Assembly: GCF_014397115.1 (NCBI RefSeq)
Contig: NZ_CP060720.1
Coordinates: 2,248,001 to 2,312,000 of the forward strand
Direction: 5' to 3'
Length of the DNA stretch: 64,000 nucleotides
Source of the DNA: Vagococcus carniphilus
Lineage (GTDB): Bacteria; Bacillota; Bacilli; Lactobacillales; Vagococcaceae
The notes under the pieces were generated by a model, which was not told the origin of the DNA, did not search any database, and saw only the letters and a list, made by a program, of their open reading frames with translations. Positions 33,052 to 41,543 of this stretch are shown in pieces (positions within the stretch are counted from its first letter, which is position 1; every line of letters starts with the position of its first letter). A program made the translations under genes and the position numbers.

Positions 33052-35151
33052 TTACTTCTTTAATTGTGTTATCACAATGAATAATTTTTCTTTATTCAAT
33101 ATCATGGCATTATCATAGTTACTATATAATTGAACTTCAAATTCATCTGTCAATTCGATAAACGCTCCTTTATATTCATCATACTCATTTTCAAAAATTT
33201 GAGCATATTCTTTTAAAGGCATTGATTTTTCTCGAGGATATTTCTTTTGTGCCTCAGTAAGAATTAAGTGGTATATTTTTTCAAACGGAGGATTCTTTCT
33301 AGTTAATAAAACTGAAGTATAGACATAAAACCAATTGTTAATAACGACAAGCAAGAGTGTACAAAGTAAAATCAAAATTAATATTAATAAAAAATAGTTT
33401 AGTTGTTTTTTATTTTTGGTAGTTTCTTTTTCTTTAGATATTTCATTTTCCTTCTCTATTTTTTTAGAGTCATCTTTTTCAGATTGATTTGTTTCTTTTG
33501 TTTTTAATTCTTTTGAATCAACTGTCTCCTTTTTTACTTTATTCTCTTTTTTATTTCCATTTTGTGGTTGATTAAATGTTGGTGTTGGTTCAAATGAAAG
33601 CCAACCAAATCCTTCAAAATAAACCTCCACCCACGAATGAGCATCCTTATTTCGAATGATATACACATCTCTATCATTTTCTTTCGTGATAACACTCCCC
33701 GTGTTAAATCCTTTTACCCACCTAGAAGGAATTTTTATTGTTCTAAGCATCGTCACCATCGCAGTAGAATAATTATTACAATAACCTACTTTTGAATCAA
33801 AAAGAAAATGATCTACATAGTCTTGATCTTCCTCTGGATAGGATACTTCTTGTTTAGAATATGACAATTCAGAATTATTCTTTAGATACGCTTCAACTGC
33901 TCTTACTTTAGAAATAGTATCAGTTTTATCTTTGGTTACTTGCTTTGTTAACTTTTCTATTCTTTTTGGAAAATTATTAGGTAATTGTAAATAATCTATT
34001 TCGCTCTTTGGCGACTTATTAGAACTAGATTTTAGTTGTTCATCAGAAATAGCTAATTCTTGTATGGTCATTTCTACTTGGTTTTTATAATTACTTTCTT
34101 TTGAATCAATACGGTCTGTTGCCAAATTTTGTGAAAAATAACTGGTATTATCAGTTCCTTTTACAATTAAATCACCATACGTAATTGGTATATATTTTTT
34201 CGAATAGTAAAAAGTCATGTCGATTACTTCTTTTGTTTCATCTACCAAATTTTTCTTTTCTATTAGTAACTGGTCCGTAAAATCACTATTTTGGGATTGG
34301 CTATCTTTAGAAGCAATCCAGCCCTTACCAGTATATGTATCCTTACTACCAATTCTCCAATAATGTGGATTTTTTTGAACGACTTTAAACTGCTCTGTTT
34401 CATCATCATATAAAGCTCCACCTAGCTCGCTGTCATCTTCATCAAAGCCCGTGCTACTTGCTTCTTTATACTTTCGACTATTGATGTAAGCATACAGACC
34501 CTTATTTTCTATTTTGGAGCGGTATGGTGCACTAAAACTAAGGATACTTGCTTGAATCTTTTGTGTTGGTAAAAGGACTGACATAAAGCTTACCCCTATG
34601 ATAAATACAGACGAAATAAGAAATAATTTATTACTTTTCATCAACAATAAATTTCTTGTCACTAAAGTTAATCCAATAACTAATAAAATATTGGGAACAA
34701 TGGATAAGTCATTAAAAATATTTAACAGTAACAAATAAAAAACAATAATAAATCCAACAAGTAATACCTGTTTATTGACCATCTGAATCTCAATTAGACT
34801 AACTAAAAAAAGAAGTAATAAGAAAAAAGATAAATTAGAAGAATACTCCTGTGAATTATTTATAATAAGATCTTTTATTCCCTGATATTCTGTCAAAATA
34901 AAAGAGGTTATTGAAATCTTATTAACTAATAAATTTGGAAGAGAAACACCTAAAAAAGAAATGAATAAATAAAATAGTGTTCTAGACAGACCACTTGGAA
35001 CAAAGCAACCCACTAAACATAGAACAAAAACGATAAATGGTAAAAATGAAATAAAAGGAATTTCAAACACCCATAGCATAGGCGTAAAAGAAGTAATGAA
35101 TAACAAAATAGAAATAAGTAAAAATAAAAAAGTAGTTTTTCTAGACATCAT
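33052..35151 (-). CDS. Transglutaminase-like membrane protein (TgpA/YebA type)
   Basis: This 699-aa protein has about six to eight N-terminal transmembrane helices (to about residue 200). An extracytoplasmic transglutaminase-like domain has the catalytic Cys in SKVGYCNNYSTAMVTML, the His in DAHSWVEVYFEGFGW, and an acidic residue in FEPTP. A Lys/Glu-rich low-complexity stretch, a further transmembrane helix (LNYFLLILILILLCTLLLVV) and a C-terminal DUF4129-like region follow. It is third in a MoxR/DUF58/transglutaminase operon. The family's physiological substrate is unknown; roles in the cell envelope are suspected. The start overlaps the DUF58 gene by 11 bp. Confidence 0.9.
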   Translation of the reverse strand: MMSRKTTFLFLLISILLFITSFTPMLWVFEIPFISFLPFIVFVLCLVGCFVPSGLSRTLFYLFISFLGVSLPNLLVNKISITSFILTEYQGIKDLIINNSQEYSSNLSFFLLLLFLVSLIEIQMVNKQVLLVGFIIVFYLLLLNIFNDLSIVPNILLVIGLTLVTRNLLLMKSNKLFLISSVFIIGVSFMSVLLPTQKIQASILSFSAPYRSKIENKGLYAYINSRKYKEASSTGFDEDDSELGGALYDDETEQFKVVQKNPHYWRIGSKDTYTGKGWIASKDSQSQNSDFTDQLLIEKKNLVDETKEVIDMTFYYSKKYIPITYGDLIVKGTDNTSYFSQNLATDRIDSKESNYKNQVEMTIQELAISDEQLKSSSNKSPKSEIDYLQLPNNFPKRIEKLTKQVTKDKTDTISKVRAVEAYLKNNSELSYSKQEVSYPEEDQDYVDHFLFDSKVGYCNNYSTAMVTMLRTIKIPSRWVKGFNTGSVITKENDRDVYIIRNKDAHSWVEVYFEGFGWLSFEPTPTFNQPQNGNKKENKVKKETVDSKELKTKETNQSEKDDSKKIEKENEISKEKETTKNKKQLNYFLLILILILLCTLLLVVINNWFYVYTSVLLTRKNPPFEKIYHLILTEAQKKYPREKSMPLKEYAQIFENEYDEYKGAFIELTDEFEVQLYSNYDNAMILNKEKLFIVITQLKK

Positions 35152-36142
35152 TTAAAAAAACCTCCTCTTTTAAACTAGTAAAATCTACTACTTGAATCTT
35201 TTTACGCTTATCCAATTGATCTAACTGTTTTTCAAAACGTTTAGTTCTTTCTGGTGTAAAAATAATGAGATTCTCTGCTTCTAGTTCTGGAAATTCCCCT
35301 GGATCATCGCTTCTTTCTATTTCACAAAATTGATAAATACTAGGATTAAACCAGTACTTTGTTTCACTTTCAATTAATAAAAAATCAACATCGTCTATGA
35401 TTTGGTAAAGAGAATAAAAAACAGCTAATGTTTGTTCGTAATAAAAACTTCTAACACCATAAAAAATTAGCAAAGGCCTAACTGATTTAACTTGTTCATA
35501 CTCCTTAACAATCAAAGTTTGCTTCTTACTAGAAATTTTCCAATCAATTTGCTTAACAGAATCACCTTTTTGATAGGTTCTTAATTTTTCTAAATCAAAT
35601 GTAGATTCTCCAAATCTCCATTTTTCTTCTTTTAACTTAATTAAAGGTAAAAGATTCATTACTTCTGGCAAAAAATGAGGTAAAACAAAGAGATTTGCTT
35701 TTATTAATTGTTTTTTTTCTTTATATAGCAAGCCAAATAAATCACTTGATCTTATTGTCATTTCAAGTGTTTTGTAAGCACCTCTTCTATTCGGAATTAA
35801 TTCAATAACAAAATCTTCTCTTTTCTTAAAAAAAAGAGGGAGTATTTTTTGAAAAGATACAACAGCATTTTCAAGAACTAAAACAGGATAAAAAACTTTT
35901 ATCTTACCCTTACTTTCTATTTCAATTTTCAAATGACTTTTTTCTCCAATTTCAAGAATCCTTTCATCTAAATCTTTAACATAAATTTTACTAATAGGAG
36001 AAATCATTGAAATGAGACTAATAAGAAAAAATAAAGTAAAAAAAGTTAATAAAATCCATCCTAATTTATTATTAAAGGTTACCGCGTATAAACAAAGAAG
36101 TGAGTAAATCACTAAAAATAAAAAACTATTTAGTTTATTCAT
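35141..36142 (-). CDS. DUF58 domain membrane protein
   Basis: This 333-aa protein has two N-terminal transmembrane helices (LFLVIYSLLCLYAVTF, WILLTFFTLFFLISLISM), then a beta-rich segment and the DUF58 core (LRTYQKGDSVKQIDWKISSK, seen around residue 190), which is related to vWA domains. DUF58 proteins usually act with a MoxR AAA+ ATPase, encoded 5 bp upstream here. Confidence 0.9.
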   Translation of the reverse strand: MNKLNSFLFLVIYSLLCLYAVTFNNKLGWILLTFFTLFFLISLISMISPISKIYVKDLDERILEIGEKSHLKIEIESKGKIKVFYPVLVLENAVVSFQKILPLFFKKREDFVIELIPNRRGAYKTLEMTIRSSDLFGLLYKEKKQLIKANLFVLPHFLPEVMNLLPLIKLKEEKWRFGESTFDLEKLRTYQKGDSVKQIDWKISSKKQTLIVKEYEQVKSVRPLLIFYGVRSFYYEQTLAVFYSLYQIIDDVDFLLIESETKYWFNPSIYQFCEIERSDDPGEFPELEAENLIIFTPERTKRFEKQLDQLDKRKKIQVVDFTSLKEEVFLNDV

Positions 36143-36147
36143 CCTTA

Positions 36148-37083
36148 TTACCTCCCAATTGGTACTGGGACATGTTTGATAATTTGATTTAATATTTTTT
36201 CGAGTTCAGCTTCTCTTGATTTACCGTGGTATTTTAATTGTAAACGATGACCAAAAACAGCTGGAACCAAGAGTTGAAGGTCACTAGGGACAACGTGCTC
36301 TCTACCTTCAGTTAAAGCATAGGCTTTAGCGGCTTTGATAAGCGCTTCACTTCCTCTTGGGCTTACGCCCAGTAAAATACTCTCATGCTCTCTTGTTGCT
36401 TGAACTAACTTCAATGCGTAATTTGCTACTTTTTCATGAATAAAAATTTGACTGACTTGGTTCTTTAAAACAGCTATTTCTTCTAGTGACATGATTGGTT
36501 CAATTGGTATTTCTTCTCTATTACCACCTAATATTAATTTCAATTCATCCTCAAAACTAGGATAGCCTATTTTTAAACGTAATAAAAATCGGTCTAATTG
36601 AGCTTCTGGAAGTAGGTAAGTTCCTTCAAATTCAACAGGATTTTGAGTCGCAAGAACTGTAAAATCATCTGATAATGAATAAGTTTGATTATCTATCGTC
36701 ACACTTTTTTCTGCCATTGCTTCTAATAATGCTACTTGAGTTTTCGGTGTTGTTCGATTAATTTCATCTACTAATAAAAGGGTAGTAAATATAGGCCCCT
36801 TATGAAATTCAAATTTATTTTCTTTCTGGTTAAACATAGAAACACCTAAAATATCACTGGGTAATAAGTCTGGTGTAAACTGAACTCGTTTATAATCACT
36901 TTGAATAGCACTAGCAATTGTTTTAACCAAAAGAGTTTTTCCGACGCCTGGGACATCTTCAAATAGAATGTGTCCGCCAGCTAAAATAGCTGTTAACGTT
37001 AATTGTATGATGTCTCTTTTTCCTAAAATTGCTTTTGACACTTCATCTATTAGTTGGGGAATCTTGTTTTTTTCTTCAGTCAT
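36148..37083 (-). CDS. MoxR-family AAA+ ATPase
   Basis: This 311-aa ATPase has Walker A EDVPGVGKTLLVK, Walker B LLLVDEINR, sensor 1 VLATQNP, and an arginine finger region (PEAQLDRFLLRLKIGYP). It acts as a chaperone-like partner of DUF58/vWA proteins. It is first in the three-gene operon, with AGGATGG-like signals upstream. The order MoxR, DUF58, transglutaminase is widely conserved. Confidence 0.94.
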   Translation of the reverse strand: MTEEKNKIPQLIDEVSKAILGKRDIIQLTLTAILAGGHILFEDVPGVGKTLLVKTIASAIQSDYKRVQFTPDLLPSDILGVSMFNQKENKFEFHKGPIFTTLLLVDEINRTTPKTQVALLEAMAEKSVTIDNQTYSLSDDFTVLATQNPVEFEGTYLLPEAQLDRFLLRLKIGYPSFEDELKLILGGNREEIPIEPIMSLEEIAVLKNQVSQIFIHEKVANYALKLVQATREHESILLGVSPRGSEALIKAAKAYALTEGREHVVPSDLQLLVPAVFGHRLQLKYHGKSREAELEKILNQIIKHVPVPIGR

Positions 37084-37242
37084 CGTTCTACCATCCTCTC
37101 TTTGTATTTTATTATACTATATTTTCTTATTTTTCTTATTAAAGACATGAAATAGACTGTATATCCTATGATATAATCATAATGAGGAGTTATATGGTAA
37201 TTTAAAACACTATTTTTCTTTATGATTACAGGAGGAGTAAAC

Positions 37243-39393
37243 ATGGATCATTATAAAATTCTAGGAATTGATGAAAAGGCAACAATCGATGAAGTTCGTG
37301 CAGCTTACGCAAAAAAGCTAAAAAATATCGATATGTCAAGGAATTTAAAAGACTATCAAGAATTAAGAAAAGCCTACAATGACATTTTAAAAACAATCAA
37401 TAACAGAGAAACATACTCTTTTCAAGACAGTACCCCTAAATCTAAAGTCGATATTCAAAAAAATGAAACAGTTATTGAAAGCAACAAGCCTACAACTATC
37501 AAAGAAGAAATTTCTAAAAACGTTGAAAGTACAACACAAATAGATGAGTCAAAAAGAAATGAAAAGCCTACACAAATTGAAATAGAACCATTGAAAAACA
37601 AAATAAATCAAATAATAGAAGAAAAGAAAAAAACAGAAGTCAAAAAAAGAAACGCTAAAAAGGATCCTCTTCCAAAAAGGGAAGCACCAACAAGTCATTT
37701 TATAGAGGACATGACAACTTATTTAGCCCAAAAGAACTTTTACAATGATGGTCATGGTTGGTCTAATCTACTCTCCCCTTACTTACATCAATCAGAAGAT
37801 ATTAAAAATCACGTTCAGACAGTAATGAAAGTCTATTTGATTGAAAACTACTCACTCCTTGACGATAAAACACGACAAGAAATTATTAAACTTTGTGAGT
37901 TAACTGAAAGAAATTATGATACTGATCAGGATAAAACTATTTTTAAAAAGCGAGTTGTTAAAGAAAACTATTTAAACTATGACATATTTAATCACGTTGA
38001 TAAAAATAGTCGTAATCAATATTTTAAATTAAGATATAAATTTCATGATTATATTCAAGTAGAAAACTCCCATACATCAATACCTGTCACAGACTTAAAC
38101 GAAGTTTCTTCCATGTCTTATTTAGATGATGACTTTATTTATTTGAATAGCCTGTGCTTGCTGTTAGAAGACGCCGAACCTAAAACAAAAGAAATTAAAC
38201 TTCTTTTAGCTAAAATTACTTCTGATAAATATCATCATGATGTTAAAGTGCTAAGTGATTATCTTAATTTTCTAGAAGGAAAAAGAAATTTTGTTATTAC
38301 TAGTGCTGACATCATTAGCTTGAGCTGGGTATCAGAAGATACGAAAGAAAAAATCATTTCTCAAATGAAAATTTTTAAAACAAAAAAGATTGTTCCAGAA
38401 CAAAATCAAAAGAGGAATACAAATCGGATTCAAGGAAAAAAACAAGTCGAGAAAAAAGCCAAAAAAAAATTTAAAAAAATTTTTGCTATTATATTGGTAG
38501 TAGTTCCTATCTTTTTTGTATTAATCAGCTCTCTTGATGAAGTAGATTCTAACAAAAATTCTCAACAAGATAACGATGAGGTCTCTAAATTTCAAAAAGA
38601 AAAAGGAGAAAAAGAAAGAAGAAATGACTACATAAAAATTAGAAAAGAAGAGAGAGAAGAGAGAGAAAAAATCAACTATCAATTATTTCGTTATCTCTTT
38701 TCTAGTAAAGAACAACTACATGAAGATGTTTATATTTCAGATGAAGCTTTAGAAAAATTAAATACACTTAAGAAGGATTACGAAAATACTTTAGATTATT
38801 CAACCGAAATTTCTAGACCTAAACCAACAGGCTCCCGATACTTATCAGATGACAATCAACTAGTTGTTTACGTATCATTTGATCTATTAGATGACTTTTA
38901 TTTAAAGTTAACCGTAGATAAACAAAATAAAATTGTCGATATAGAAAAAATTGAAGAAGACAATTTAACTTACCTTGAAAATATTGGAACTTATGATTCA
39001 ATAGAATACTTTTTCAAAGATATTAATAGAAGATACGATGGGGTTGAGGCTTTTAAAGAAGAGTTAAATCAACTTTATGATACCTACATGACTGAATCAA
39101 TGTATAATAGTTTGGAAAATATAACTGAAAGTGACTTAGAATACTTAGATACTTTTGGTTATTCATATCCTTTAGTTATAAAACCCGAAAATGTCAAAAC
39201 ACATGCTGTTGTTCTTGCTAATCAAAAAGGGGAAGTTCTTTTCATTGAATTCAATGAAGAAAATAAAATAAACCAACTTTACTCTGATTACTTTGAAAAT
39301 GTACCTGATAACTACACAAAATCAATTGAAGATAAATCTCCTCTCGGTTTTATAAAAAAACCATGGCGATATGACGTTGGATCGAAAAGATAA
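37243..39393 (+). CDS. Membrane protein with N-terminal J-like domain
   Basis: This protein has 716 aa from the ATG at 37243, after GGAGGAG; an ATG at 37222 is upstream of that site. Residues 1-55 look like a J domain (MDHYKILGIDEKATIDEVRA, YQELRKAYNDIL), but the essential HPD tripeptide is absent (KKLKNIDMSRN). A charged linker, an alpha-helical region, a basic stretch and one transmembrane helix near residue 425 (IFAIILVVVPIFFVLISS) follow. After it come a highly charged coiled coil and a C-terminal domain of about 230 residues, probably outside the cell. I do not recognise the C-terminal domain. It would not be expected to stimulate DnaK. Confidence 0.75.
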   Translation: MDHYKILGIDEKATIDEVRAAYAKKLKNIDMSRNLKDYQELRKAYNDILKTINNRETYSFQDSTPKSKVDIQKNETVIESNKPTTIKEEISKNVESTTQIDESKRNEKPTQIEIEPLKNKINQIIEEKKKTEVKKRNAKKDPLPKREAPTSHFIEDMTTYLAQKNFYNDGHGWSNLLSPYLHQSEDIKNHVQTVMKVYLIENYSLLDDKTRQEIIKLCELTERNYDTDQDKTIFKKRVVKENYLNYDIFNHVDKNSRNQYFKLRYKFHDYIQVENSHTSIPVTDLNEVSSMSYLDDDFIYLNSLCLLLEDAEPKTKEIKLLLAKITSDKYHHDVKVLSDYLNFLEGKRNFVITSADIISLSWVSEDTKEKIISQMKIFKTKKIVPEQNQKRNTNRIQGKKQVEKKAKKKFKKIFAIILVVVPIFFVLISSLDEVDSNKNSQQDNDEVSKFQKEKGEKERRNDYIKIRKEEREEREKINYQLFRYLFSSKEQLHEDVYISDEALEKLNTLKKDYENTLDYSTEISRPKPTGSRYLSDDNQLVVYVSFDLLDDFYLKLTVDKQNKIVDIEKIEEDNLTYLENIGTYDSIEYFFKDINRRYDGVEAFKEELNQLYDTYMTESMYNSLENITESDLEYLDTFGYSYPLVIKPENVKTHAVVLANQKGEVLFIEFNEENKINQLYSDYFENVPDNYTKSIEDKSPLGFIKKPWRYDVGSKR

Positions 39394-39428
39394 AAAAACA
39401 GTTTGACTTTTAAGTCAAACTGTTTTTT
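39392..39428. terminator. Bidirectional terminator
   Basis: AAAACAGTTTGACTT pairs with AAGTCAAACTGTTTT, between the convergent J-like and PepSY genes. Confidence 0.92.
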
Positions 39429-39437
39429 ATCTTTTAT

Positions 39438-40049
39438 TTAGTCATCTAATTCAAACTCCAATACTTTACCACTTTTAGCATCTATTTTAATTTGGGCTTC
39501 CTTACGTCCTTCTACTCCTTTAACTTCCCAATAAGTTGTGCTTAAATCTTTATCTAAACTCCATTCCTGTGCAGTACCAAAACCTGTTTCTTTTTCAGCA
39601 ATTATTGTAGCTTCATCAATCGAAATAATATCTTTTAAGTCTAATTTATCTTGTTTTCTTTTGACACCAGCTCTATCTTCTTTATCCAGTTTTTCTGATT
39701 TGTCACGAAGAATTTCTTTTGACGAAGCGTTGATAGTTAAATCATACTCAGTTTCATCATCAACTCCCTCAATCTTATAAACTAATCCGCTACGTTCTGA
39801 TTCAAGTTCTACTGAAGTAATATCTGTTTTAGGATGTTTTTCTTGATAGATTTTAATAGCATCTGACACATCGATTGTTTTAACTTTTTCAACTTTTGTT
39901 TTTTCACTTACTTGAGAGTCTGTTGTTGATACATTTGTTGTCTTATTTTTAGATTCACTTGCTGGTTGCTGTACCGTTTTATTGCCACACCCTACCATAA
40001 CACCTAGTAACACGAAAGTAATACCTGCCAATAAAGTTTTTTTCATCAT
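39438..40049 (-). CDS. PepSY-domain lipoprotein
   Basis: This 203-aa protein has a lipoprotein signal peptide (LLAGITFVLLGVMVGC) with the lipid-modified Cys in VGCGNK, a Ser/Thr/Lys linker, and two PepSY-type repeats (IKIYQEKHPKTDITSVELE and ATIIAEKETGFGTAQEWSLD, each followed by a YEV/YDL-type strand). PepSY proteins are thought to inhibit proteases or bind envelope partners, and are often controlled by neighbouring OmpR-type two-component systems (ykoG/H/I in Bacillus). Its promoter shares a 16-bp element with the two-component operon 5 kb away. Confidence 0.88.
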   Translation of the reverse strand: MMKKTLLAGITFVLLGVMVGCGNKTVQQPASESKNKTTNVSTTDSQVSEKTKVEKVKTIDVSDAIKIYQEKHPKTDITSVELESERSGLVYKIEGVDDETEYDLTINASSKEILRDKSEKLDKEDRAGVKRKQDKLDLKDIISIDEATIIAEKETGFGTAQEWSLDKDLSTTYWEVKGVEGRKEAQIKIDAKSGKVLEFELDD

Positions 40050-40085
40050 TTTTCTCTCCTTATTATTTATTCATTTGATACTATT

Positions 40086-40150
40086 ATCATAACAAATATT
40101 CTTTTTTTCTAAACTCATTTCATTTAAAGTTCAGATGAAGATTTCTTCAT
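40086..40150 (-). promoter_or_regulatory. PepSY-gene promoter with 16-bp inverted repeat
   Basis: On the minus strand -10 TATGAT lies at 40086-40091 and the inverted repeat ATGAAGAAATCTTCAT at 40135-40150, with exactly 43 bp between them. The -35 region is poor (TTTAGA), so an activator is likely. The same 16 bp at the same spacing precede the response regulator gene that ends at 45529. Confidence 0.75.
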
Positions 40151-40249
40151 TTTTTTATCTAAAATAATCTAACTTGCTTTTTTTTATTTTTAGGACTATA
40201 ATTTTCACAATTATTAAATGATAAATTTTTGAAGAAGATTAGTAGCAAT

Positions 40250-40463
40250 ATTTTTACTTTTAGAGAGTAAGTGGTTGGTGAAAACTTACATAAAAATAGT
40301 GTGAATGGCCTTCTGAATGATCTTTCAAATATGTTTACATTAGTAGAAAGGTCCGCTAACTAGCGTTATTAGTGTAGGTTAACTACGTGAGTTAATTTTG
40401 AGGTGGTACCGTGATTTCAGTCACCCTCAAACAAGTTTTGCTTGTTTGAGGGTGACTTTTTTT
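40250..40463 (+). promoter_or_regulatory. T-box riboswitch, tryptophan (UGG specifier), controlling trpS
   Basis: Stem I contains the conserved AGAGAG region and the specifier GAA-TGG (UGG at 40306-40308), a tryptophan codon. The T-box AGGTGGTACCGTG at 40401-40413 is followed by the terminator AGTCACCCTCAAACAAG pairing with CTTGTTTGAGGGTGACT and a T7 run. Uncharged tRNA-Trp should favour read-through into trpS. The 200 bp before it (40050-40249) hold only the PepSY promoter and nothing else that I recognise. Confidence 0.9.
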
Positions 40464-40481
40464 ATTACAAGGAGGAAAAAA

Positions 40482-41492
40482 ATGGAAAAAATATACTTAA
40501 CAGGGGATCGTCCCACAGGAAAATTACATTTAGGTCATTATGTTGGTTCATTAAAAAATAGAGTAGCTATTCAAGAGTTAGAAAATACGCAGCAGTTTAT
40601 CATGATTGCCGATCAACAAGCCTTAACCGATAATGCGGATAATCCGTTAAAAATTCAGAAAAGTGTCAGAGAAGTCATTTTAGACTATTTAGCTATTGGG
40701 CTAGACCCAGCAAAATCAACTATTTTTATTCAATCAAAAATTCCTCAACTATCTGAATTAATGATGTATTACTTAAATCTCGTAACAGTATCCCGTCTCT
40801 ACCGAAATCCAACTGTTAAATCAGAGATGAAAGAAAAAAACTTTGAAACAAGTTTACCTGCTGGTTTTCTGACTTATCCAGTCAGCCAAGCAGCAGACAT
40901 TACAGCCTTCAAGGCAACTCATGTGCCAGTTGGTGGCGATCAATTACCTATGATTGAACAGACAAAAGAAATTGTTCGAAGTTTTAATCGTATTTATAAC
41001 ACCGATTGTTTAATTGAGCCTGAAATTGTTCTTCCTAAAAAAAATCAAGAACGTCTAAAAGGAATTGATGGACAAGGTAAAATGAGTAAATCCCTTAATA
41101 ACGGTATTTATCTTTCTGATGATGAAGCCACTATTAAGAAAAAAATTATGAGTATGTATACTGACCCTAACCATATTCATGTTTCAGATCCTGGACAAGT
41201 TGAAGGGAACATGGTTTTTGAATACCTAGATATTTTTGCGACTGATAAAAATGAAGTAGAACAATTAAAACAACACTACAGAGAAGGTGGACTTGGTGAT
41301 GTTAAGATTAAAAATTATCTAAATGAAATCTTACAAGAAACTTTGTTATCTATTCGATTAAAACGCAATGAATTTGAAAAAGATGATGCTTATCTAATGG
41401 AAATTCTAAAAGCTGGAAGTTTAAAAGCCGAGGAACGCGCAACAGAAACACTTGATGAAGTTAAACGAGCAATGGGAATTAATTATTTTTAG
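40482..41492 (+). CDS. trpS: Tryptophanyl-tRNA synthetase
   Basis: This protein has 336 aa from the ATG at 40482 with AAGGAGG upstream; an in-frame ATG at 40398 lies inside the T-box and is rejected. It is a class I synthetase with the HIGH-like motif TGDRPTGKLHLGHYVGSL and the KMSKS motif (GQGKMSKSLNNG). Length is usual for the TrpS type of enterococci and streptococci. Expression is controlled by the upstream Trp T-box. It is followed by pepO after 51 bp. Confidence 0.97.
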   Translation: MEKIYLTGDRPTGKLHLGHYVGSLKNRVAIQELENTQQFIMIADQQALTDNADNPLKIQKSVREVILDYLAIGLDPAKSTIFIQSKIPQLSELMMYYLNLVTVSRLYRNPTVKSEMKEKNFETSLPAGFLTYPVSQAADITAFKATHVPVGGDQLPMIEQTKEIVRSFNRIYNTDCLIEPEIVLPKKNQERLKGIDGQGKMSKSLNNGIYLSDDEATIKKKIMSMYTDPNHIHVSDPGQVEGNMVFEYLDIFATDKNEVEQLKQHYREGGLGDVKIKNYLNEILQETLLSIRLKRNEFEKDDAYLMEILKAGSLKAEERATETLDEVKRAMGINYF

Positions 41493-41543
41493 TAACCCTT
41501 TTATTTAGAAAAGGATATAATAATATTTAAAGGAGTGAATTCA

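Noticed and set aside
40398-40481. N-terminal extension of trpS from an upstream ATG
   Set aside because: It lies inside the T-box antiterminator and terminator; the ATG at 40482 has a strong ribosome binding site.
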